Of a DNA stretch of 5,344 nt, positions 1 through 4,739 are shown in pieces. The translations under genes and the position numbers were made by a program. Position 1 is the first letter of the stretch, and the number at the start of each line of letters is the position of its first letter. The stretch spans positions 1-5,344 of the forward strand of contig JAPOOT010000422.1 in NCBI GenBank assembly GCA_026713285.1, read 5' to 3'. Under the pieces are notes generated by a model. It was not told where the DNA came from. It searched no databases and was given only the letters and a program-made list of their open reading frames with translations. The DNA is from Gemmatimonadota bacterium (GTDB lineage: Bacteria; JAAXHH01).

Positions 1-440
1 GCCAGCAGTCCCGGATTCACTGCACCCGCCTGGCCTGCGACAAGGCCGACAAGTGGTTCCTGCAACAGCATCCCCGGACACTGGATCTCCCCTTCCGCGA
101 GAGACTCAAACGCACGGAAAAGACAAACCTCGTCGACCAGTACCTCCTGTGGGACCAACTTTCAACCACGGAGGAGAACCACATGCTGGACGGCCTTTCG
201 GCACGTCCGGCACCCGTCACTTCAGAAGAACGCCGGGAATTCCTCGCCCGATTCGACGGAATCTGCCTGTCATCGGACGCCTTCATACCCTTCCGCGACA
301 ACATCGACCGGGCCAGCCGGAGCAATGTGCAATTCGTGGCACAGACCGGCGGATCGGCGGCGGACAAGGGCGTGACAGAAGCGGCCGACGAATACGGCAT
401 GGCGATGGTCCATACCGGGCTGCGGCTGTTTTTGCACTAG
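1..440 (+). CDS. purH: AICAR transformylase (phosphoribosylaminoimidazolecarboxamide formyltransferase), C-terminal part, 5' end outside window
   Basis: This frame is open from the window edge (first full codon at 3) to TAG at 438-440 and gives 145 residues. The enzyme transfers a formyl group from 10-formyl-tetrahydrofolate to AICAR, the penultimate step of IMP synthesis, in the cytoplasm. Family hallmarks are visible: QQSRIHCTRLA at the very start, SSDAFIPFRDNIDRA in the middle, then GGSAADK and the C-terminal HTGLRLFLH. The spacer between the first two motifs is long and the wording matches the eukaryote-type transformylase domain (as in human ATIC) rather than the E. coli PurH form. The catalytic Lys-His pair lies upstream and cannot be checked, nor can the presence of an IMP cyclohydrolase domain. 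Codon 183 (ATG) is internal to the conserved region, so it is not the start. The gene downstream begins 65 bases later on the same strand and is functionally unrelated. Confidence 0.93.
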   Translation, partial: QQSRIHCTRLACDKADKWFLQQHPRTLDLPFRERLKRTEKTNLVDQYLLWDQLSTTEENHMLDGLSARPAPVTSEERREFLARFDGICLSSDAFIPFRDNIDRASRSNVQFVAQTGGSAADKGVTEAADEYGMAMVHTGLRLFLH

Positions 441-480
441 GAACGATCAGACCAGTTTAGGACAGAAAAAATACGAACAG

Positions 481-501
481 AGATCCCATCCGAAGGGATT
501 T
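481..501 (+). other. Imperfect hairpin overlapping a ribosome binding site
   Basis: AGATCCC (481-487) can pair with GGGATTT (495-501) around the 7-base loop ATCCGAA, with one G-T wobble. No run of T follows, so it is a poor intrinsic terminator for the purH gene. The 3' arm covers most of the purine-rich AAGGGA that probably serves the gene at 506, so the stem could mask that site. This is inference from sequence only. Confidence 0.35.
493..498 (+). promoter_or_regulatory. Ribosome binding site of the Ala-rich gene
   Basis: AAGGGA ends 7 bases before ATG 506. A TTG at 500 in the same frame would leave only one base of spacing, so this site favours ATG 506 as the start. Confidence 0.5.
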
Positions 502-505
502 GATT

Positions 506-1549
506 ATGAAAAGATCAAATAGAAGCTCAGGATCCCTGTTACGACTTCGAGATAAGATTATCCAGAGCTTACCAGCGACTACTGCGTCCGAATGGTCTGC
601 ACGGTTCGACAATGTGGTCTCAGTCGGCACAGATCTTTCGCCAGTCATCCCGCGATTTCTACGTTGGTTACTGTCGGTCAATGGACCGATGGGCGCGGGT
701 GCTGACATGGATGTGACGTCCACCGTTCGCTCACTGTACGACCGTGTATTAAACGGTGAGAAGGTAACCTTGTCGGAATGGAGAACTGCAAAGGAAGCCG
801 CCCAGTACGCCAGTGCTAGTGTCTGCTTAGATGGGACGCGGTTTCCTGAGATGGATGCCACCGAATTCGCCGCAATGCGGAATGTTGCCCGAGCCGCAGA
901 GGAAGCCGCCGAAATACCAAAGTCCGAGTCTTTTAACGATTCTTGCTTTGCCAGATGGAGAGGGGCGGAAGCTGCCATAGCCGCAAAGGAAGCAGTCGGT
1001 AAGGCGGAAGCTGCGATACAAGCCGACGAAGCAGTTATGAAAGCCACCGAAGCTGAATGGGAGGCTGGCGAAGAGAAGGAGGTTAAAAGTTGGAAGGCAG
1101 TTGCAAACTACTGGCGTGCTTATTACTTACGGATTGATGGTAAGGCTTTGGAGAATGAGGACTATAAGGGTCCCGCGGCCCCAGATACTATTGGAGATCC
1201 CGAACACGACTGGGCTGATGTAGAATCTACGAGGCCCGATCCTTGCTATCAGTGGGATGGGGAATATCCACCAACAGAGGCCGATGAGGTTAGTTGTGAT
1301 GACGTTTTTGGACATCCTTTTAAAGAAGCCAGGGACGCCGAGGTTGCTGCGATGGCCGCAGATATACGAGCTCATAGGGAAGCCAAGCGTTTTGCCGAAA
1401 CCGCTGCGATTGCTGCGAAATCTGCCGAGAAGGCTCAGGCTGCGACAGAGACCAACTGGCTCCGTATTGCTGACAGTCTACTAGAGATCATCACCGAGTG
1501 CGCCTTGGATCAAGACGAATCACGGCATCTACCTATTTTGAATGAATGA
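506..1549 (+). CDS. Uncharacterised Ala/Glu-rich helical protein, 347 residues
   Basis: I do not recognise this protein with confidence. Start ATG 506 is preferred over an in-frame TTG at 500 because of the spacing to AAGGGA. There is no signal peptide or membrane segment, so it is probably cytoplasmic. Residues 11-56 look like a compact N-terminal helical region (LPATTASEW, VGTDLSPVIPRFLRWLL). Residues 95-190 and 274-318 are rich in Ala, Glu and Lys and should form long helices or coiled coil. Between them, residues 215-270 are acidic and Pro/Trp/Asp-rich and contain four Cys in the whole middle-to-C-terminal part. The two Ala-rich stretches resemble each other (EAAIAAKEAVGKAEAAI near 155-171, TAAIAAKSAEKAQAAT near 299-314), suggesting an internal duplication. 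The C-terminus WLRIADSLLEII recalls ends of Ala-rich proteins sometimes labelled putative immunity proteins; this is a weak resemblance. Three 60-base lines counted by hand gave 43, 50 and 60% GC, against 68% for one in the sulfatase, which hints at transfer. It ends 19 bases before the sulfatase start. Confidence 0.7.
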   Translation: MKRSNRSSGSLLRLRDKIIQSLPATTASEWSARFDNVVSVGTDLSPVIPRFLRWLLSVNGPMGAGADMDVTSTVRSLYDRVLNGEKVTLSEWRTAKEAAQYASASVCLDGTRFPEMDATEFAAMRNVARAAEEAAEIPKSESFNDSCFARWRGAEAAIAAKEAVGKAEAAIQADEAVMKATEAEWEAGEEKEVKSWKAVANYWRAYYLRIDGKALENEDYKGPAAPDTIGDPEHDWADVESTRPDPCYQWDGEYPPTEADEVSCDDVFGHPFKEARDAEVAAMAADIRAHREAKRFAETAAIAAKSAEKAQAATETNWLRIADSLLEIITECALDQDESRHLPILNE

Positions 1550-1553
1550 ACTC

Positions 1554-1558
1554 GGAGG
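1554..1558 (+). promoter_or_regulatory. Ribosome binding site of the sulfatase gene
   Basis: GGAGG lies 10 bases before ATG 1569. It decides the start: the upstream in-frame ATG at 1542 overlaps the end of the previous gene, has no such site, and would add nine residues in front of the conserved RPNVILVITDD start of the sulfatase fold. Confidence 0.75.
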
Positions 1559-1568
1559 CTTGATATCG

Positions 1569-3458
1569 ATGTCCACCCGAAGGCCCAACGTCATATTGGT
1601 CATCACCGACGACCAGGGCTACGGCGACCTTGGTTGTACAGGCCACCCCTGGTTGAGGACGCCAAGTATCGATGCATTTCACCGCGACGCGGTCCGCCTT
1701 GCGGATTTCCACGTTTCGCCTCTGTGTACGCCGACGCACGGTGCCCTGATGACCGGACGGCGACCCGTACGAAACGGCGCGTGGGCGACCTGCTGGGGAC
1801 GGTCCATCCTACGGAAGACCGAGACGACCATGGCGGACGTTTTCGGCGAGGCCGGGTACCGCACCGCCATGTTCGGCAAGTGGCACCTGGGCGACAACTA
1901 TCCCTATCGTCCCCAGGACCGGGGATTCCGGCACGTGGTTGCCCATAAAGGTGGGGGCGTGGGACAGACGCCCGATTTCTGGGGCAACAATTACTTCGAC
2001 GACACCTATTTCCACAATGGGGAGCCCGTGGAGCACGCCGGATACTGCACGGACGTGTGGTTCGACGAGGCGATCCGATTCATCGAGAGGTGCGCGGCCG
2101 GCCGGTCCGCCGGTTCCTCGCCAGTGCAGAGGCAGCGCCGGGAAGCATCCGCGGCCAGTCCGGGCGGAGTGAACGGAGCGGCCAGTACAAACGGAGCGGC
2201 CAGTACAAACGGAGCGGACGGAGTGGATGGAGCGGCCAGTCAGGACGGAGCGGACGAGCCGTTCTTCGTTTATCTGGCCACCAACGCACCGCACACCCCC
2301 TATCTCGTGTCCGAGGAATACGCCCATCCGTACCAGAGTATTCATGAAATACCGGAACCCGAGTTCTGCGGTATGATCGCGAACATCGATGAAAATTTCG
2401 GTCGCCTGCGGCGCACGCTGGCACAACTGGGCCTGGAGGAAAACACCATCCTGGTCTTCATGACAGACAACGGGAGTTCCGGTGGCAGCGAACTCGATGA
2501 GAACCAGCACGCGGTGCGGGGTTACAACGCGGGGATGCGGGGCAAGAAGGGTTCCTACTACGATGGCGGTCACCGTGTGCCCTTTTTCCTTCGCTGGCCG
2601 GGAGGCGGTCTCGGGGGAGGACGGGACGTGGACGAGATGACGCTCCACGTAGACATCCTTCCGACACTTATCGCGTTATGCGGGTTGGACGAACCCGAGG
2701 TGGACTTCGACGGGGTCAATGTGGCGCCGCTGCTGCATGGCGAACAGTCGAACCTGCCCGGCGACCGGGTGCACTTTCTTCAGTACCGGCAGGATACCGC
2801 GCCTCCGGAGAAATGGACCAGCGCGGCCATGACCCGCCGGTGGCGGCTGGTGCGGGGCAAGGAACTGTACGATATCAAGGCCGATCCGGGACAGCGGTGT
2901 GACGTCGCCCGGGAGCATCCGGACGTGGTGGACCGGTTGCGTCGTCACCACGACGCCTGGTGGGACGAAATATCACCCGGTCTCGATGCGTATTGCCCCA
3001 TCGAGCTGGGAAGTCCCGCCGAGAATCCCACCCGCCTTTGTGCCATGGACGTCCTCGGCGACGTGGCCTGGCACCAGACCCATATCGCCCGGGCACAGCA
3101 GAGCAGCGGGTCGTGGGCCGTCGAGATCAATCGGCCGGGCCGCTACCGGTTCAACCTCCGCCGCTGGCCCGCCGAACGCGATCTTGCGATGGACGGCGTG
3201 ATACCGCCGGACGAGGCGCGCCGCCTCATCTATGCGCCTGAAGATGCGGGCGCGCTGGCCTTTGAGCCCGTCGAAGCGCGGCTGTCCCTGTTCGGTGAAA
3301 CACACCGCGTGGCAGTGAATAAAGGCGATACGGCCGCCGAATTCACCTTCGAAACCACACATAGGGGTGTGACGAACCTGGAAGCCTTCTTCGTCGACGA
3401 GACCGGAGATGTCCGCGGAGCGTACTACGTGGATGTCGAGCGGCTGGATGAGGTTTAA
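1569..3458 (+). CDS. Arylsulfatase-family protein with altered CxPxR motif and repeat insert, 629 residues
   Basis: Sulfatases (alkaline phosphatase superfamily) hydrolyse sulfate esters with a formylglycine made from a Cys or Ser in C/S-x-P-x-R. Visible core: RPNVILVITDDQGYGDLG with metal ligands D14 and D15; the signature region with C53-T-P-T-H57 followed by GALMTGR; FGKWHLG (K104, H106); NAPHTP (H242); MTDNGSSGG (D300, N301); and RGKKGSYYDGGHRVP (K326/K327). The expected Arg after the signature Cys is His57 (codon CAC), which is unusual. Residues 175-229 interrupt the normally short link between FIER and PFFVYLATNAPH with a low-complexity insert including tandem repeats. Residues about 510-625 form a beta-rich C-terminal domain (GRYRFNLRRWP, GAYYVDV) of the type found in many environmental sulfatases. 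No signal peptide is visible, so it may be cytoplasmic. No formylglycine-generating enzyme gene is in the window. Substrate cannot be told. It may be co-transcribed with the gene before it, and it converges on the aldolase gene. Confidence 0.92.
   Translation: MSTRRPNVILVITDDQGYGDLGCTGHPWLRTPSIDAFHRDAVRLADFHVSPLCTPTHGALMTGRRPVRNGAWATCWGRSILRKTETTMADVFGEAGYRTAMFGKWHLGDNYPYRPQDRGFRHVVAHKGGGVGQTPDFWGNNYFDDTYFHNGEPVEHAGYCTDVWFDEAIRFIERCAAGRSAGSSPVQRQRREASAASPGGVNGAASTNGAASTNGADGVDGAASQDGADEPFFVYLATNAPHTPYLVSEEYAHPYQSIHEIPEPEFCGMIANIDENFGRLRRTLAQLGLEENTILVFMTDNGSSGGSELDENQHAVRGYNAGMRGKKGSYYDGGHRVPFFLRWPGGGLGGGRDVDEMTLHVDILPTLIALCGLDEPEVDFDGVNVAPLLHGEQSNLPGDRVHFLQYRQDTAPPEKWTSAAMTRRWRLVRGKELYDIKADPGQRCDVAREHPDVVDRLRRHHDAWWDEISPGLDAYCPIELGSPAENPTRLCAMDVLGDVAWHQTHIARAQQSSGSWAVEINRPGRYRFNLRRWPAERDLAMDGVIPPDEARRLIYAPEDAGALAFEPVEARLSLFGETHRVAVNKGDTAAEFTFETTHRGVTNLEAFFVDETGDVRGAYYVDVERLDEV
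2166..2255 (+). repeat. In-frame tandem repeat of 9/18-base units inside the sulfatase gene
   Basis: Thirty codons (residues 200-229) are built from nested units, each starting GGA: a 9-base unit (GGAGCGGAC or variants, encoding G-A/V-D/N) and an 18-base unit (GGAGCGGCCAGTACAAAC, encoding GAASTN). The 18-base unit occurs twice in exact tandem at 2175-2192 and 2193-2210, and a diverged copy (GAASQD) lies at 2229-2246. The word GCGGCCAGT also appears at 2151, just before the array, so the decay of older copies may extend upstream. All units are multiples of three, so the frame is kept. Confidence 0.9.
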
Positions 3459-3517
3459 AGGTGGGCGCTGTCCGACTGCCTGTGGCTCGGATCGACCGTG
3501 AAACCGAAGCGTGAGGA

Positions 3518-4456
3518 CTAAGCCGTCACCCCGTGACGGATGCCAAGCGCCTCGGAGAACCTTTCAATGGAAGTCGCCAGTCCGTCGATCAGTCCCTCGT
3601 CAAAGGCTGTCAACCTGGCGTCCGTCGATCGGCAACGCGTGGTGATGGGCATTCCGACGCGTTGCAGGTACCGCTTGCAGGTAACGAGGTACTTGTTGTT
3701 CACGACCGGTGCCAGGGCTGTCATCATCCGTTGTACCTCCTCCGCCGCTTCCGGCTGCCCGTCATATTCCGCGCACAGCCAGGAAAACAGCTCGGGAAAC
3801 ACGTTGGCGGCGACGGGCGAAATGCCCGCGGCGCCGTGGCGCAGCCCCTCGAGACCGGTTTCGAAATGGGCGTTGTAGACACCGAGCCGCGTAGACCGTA
3901 CGGCGTCGATCTTCCGCCTGAGTATGTCGATATTGCAGGCGGTATCCTTGTGGTAGAGGAATCTGTCCGTGCTGCCGAGATGGCCGAAAAGACCGGGCGA
4001 AATGAGCCGGTGAAATGGCGTTGGGCATTCGTAGAGCCCCAGCGGGACCGGGTCGGTCAGTTCGAGCAGCCATTCCATATTCCGTTTAAGCACTTCCTCG
4101 TTCTCGTCCCGGCCGGCCAGCAGGCAAACGATGACGACCACCGCGTCCACGCCCGTATCGGCCATGCGCCGGACGAAATCGGCCTGGCCGTCGACCGGAC
4201 CGCCGAAGGTGCCGGTCGCGACCACCGGTACCCGTCCGCCGGCCCGCTGTACGACGCGGTGGGTCACCTCCAGGCGTTCGTCATCGTCCAGGTGAAACAT
4301 CTCGCTTGAACCACAGCAGGCGAAGAGTCCGGACGATCCTCTTTCGATGTACCAGTCGGTCAGGGCATCCACGCCCCGCCAGTCGATGGATCCGTCTTCG
4401 TGAAAGGCGTTGAGCATCACCGGCCAGAGGCCGCGTGGCAGTTTATTCATGGACAT
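3518..4456 (-). CDS. Dihydrodipicolinate synthase family (DapA/NanA-like) aldolase, 312 residues
   Basis: The protein is a TIM-barrel class I aldolase or lyase of the DapA/N-acetylneuraminate lyase superfamily, which forms a Schiff base between a Lys and a keto acid, often pyruvate. Length 312 is normal. Visible: LPRGLWPVMLNAFHEDGSID at the N-terminus; C48-G-S-S-E52 in the place of the GTTGE pyruvate-binding loop; RVPVVATGTFG; L-Y142-E-C-P, matching the catalytic Tyr of YNVP; K170 in FLYHKDTA as the likely Schiff-base Lys; and GAAGISPVAANVFPEL (208-223). The Arg that true DapA uses to bind aspartate semialdehyde (after YNVPS) is absent (TPFH here), so it is unlikely to make dihydrodipicolinate. 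Related enzymes act on keto-sugar acids or sialic acids; the substrate here is unknown. ATG 4456 is chosen because AGGA lies 9 bases upstream; ATG 4450 is an alternative. It is transcribed divergently from the PLP enzyme gene and converges on the sulfatase gene with a 59-base gap. Confidence 0.9.
   Translation of the reverse strand: MSMNKLPRGLWPVMLNAFHEDGSIDWRGVDALTDWYIERGSSGLFACCGSSEMFHLDDDERLEVTHRVVQRAGGRVPVVATGTFGGPVDGQADFVRRMADTGVDAVVVIVCLLAGRDENEEVLKRNMEWLLELTDPVPLGLYECPTPFHRLISPGLFGHLGSTDRFLYHKDTACNIDILRRKIDAVRSTRLGVYNAHFETGLEGLRHGAAGISPVAANVFPELFSWLCAEYDGQPEAAEEVQRMMTALAPVVNNKYLVTCKRYLQRVGMPITTRCRSTDARLTAFDEGLIDGLATSIERFSEALGIRHGVTA
3523..3539. other. Perfect 7-bp inverted repeat in the convergent 3' region
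   Basis: CCGTCAC (3523-3529) and GTGACGG (3533-3539) form a perfect stem around a 3-base loop, inside the last codons of the aldolase gene and about 65 bases past the sulfatase stop. No T-run follows on either strand, so a standard intrinsic terminator is not supported; it could still slow or protect the ends of the convergent transcripts. I see no better hairpin in 3459-3517. Confidence 0.3.
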
Positions 4457-4465
4457 GGCGTGGGG

Positions 4466-4469
4466 TCCT
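4466..4469 (-). promoter_or_regulatory. Ribosome binding site of the aldolase gene
   Basis: On the minus strand AGGA lies 9 bases before ATG 4456 and 15 before ATG 4450. The spacing favours the first ATG, and hence the MSMNKL start. Confidence 0.5.
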
Positions 4470-4519
4470 GGGTGGACAGGACATGGCTCGATTGGCTGAC
4501 ATGAGTTCGCGGTCCAGGG

Positions 4520-4549
4520 ATCATATCCTTTAATCGTCCTCGGTGTCAA
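4520..4549 (-). promoter_or_regulatory. Sigma70-type promoter for the aldolase gene
   Basis: On the minus strand, TTGACA (4549 to 4544, a perfect -35 match) is followed after 18 bases by TATGAT (4525 to 4520, five of six matches to the -10 consensus). Transcription would begin near 4513, leaving a leader of about 57 bases before ATG 4456. The region is visibly richer in A/T than the flanking genes. Confidence 0.6.
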
Positions 4550-4563
4550 GAATAACCGTACCG

Positions 4564-4596
4564 AATCAAACGGCCGGACGAACGCGGGTTTTGATT
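4564..4596. promoter_or_regulatory. Inverted repeat between the divergent promoters, possible operator
   Basis: AATCAAA (4564-4570) and TTTGATT (4590-4596) are perfect 7-base inverted arms with a 19-base spacer. The centre, near 4580, lies almost midway between the two -35 boxes (4544-4549 minus, 4619-4624 plus). A dimeric regulator bound here could act on both genes. The arms are short and AT-rich in a GC-rich genome, which makes them stand out, but no regulator gene is in the window. Confidence 0.35.
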
Positions 4597-4618
4597 GGCC
4601 AGGTACGCGGTGTAGTCC

Positions 4619-4647
4619 TTTACACCCAACGGCGCCGAAGGTATATT
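4619..4647 (+). promoter_or_regulatory. Sigma70-type promoter for the threonine-synthase-like gene
   Basis: TTTACA (4619-4624, five of six) and TATATT (4642-4647, five of six) are separated by the optimal 17 bases. Transcription would begin near 4654, giving a leader of about 86 bases before ATG 4740. Confidence 0.6.
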
Positions 4648-4655
4648 TTCGGGTA

Positions 4656-4680
4656 GCGATCCTGGTATCGCATGGGCGAT
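4656..4680 (+). other. Alternating short inverted repeats in the leader of the PLP enzyme gene
   Basis: GCGAT (4656-4660), ATCGC (4667-4671) and GCGAT (4676-4680) occur in order just after the predicted transcription start. The middle arm can pair with either neighbour, so two hairpins exclude each other. With 5-bp stems this may be chance; no leader peptide rich in Thr or Ile codons is seen. Confidence 0.2.
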
Positions 4681-4739
4681 TCCAACCCCATTCACAGTGA
4701 CGAATCCGCCATATTTCCGTACAAAATCGAAAGAAAGCC

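Noticed and set aside
457..1047. Antisense open frame of 196 codons opposite the Ala-rich gene
   Set aside because: It is Ala/Ser-rich simply because it mirrors the Ala-rich plus-strand gene. It has no recognisable motif, and the plus-strand gene has a ribosome binding site and fits between its neighbours.
1542..1568. Earlier sulfatase start at ATG 1542
   Set aside because: It overlaps the end of the previous gene and lacks a ribosome binding site. GGAGG is correctly placed for ATG 1569.
1809..2648. Antisense open frame of 279 codons in the sulfatase gene
   Set aside because: The plus frame holds unmistakable sulfatase motifs on both sides. The antisense frame stays open because of high GC and repeats whose length is a multiple of three.
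1569..3458. Sulfatase as a decayed pseudogene because of the missing Arg
   Set aside because: There is no stop or frameshift in 629 codons, and all other catalytic and metal-binding residues are kept.
3533..4309. Plus-strand open frame of 258 codons opposite the aldolase gene
   Set aside because: It mirrors the conserved aldolase and shows no family motif, so it is a shadow.
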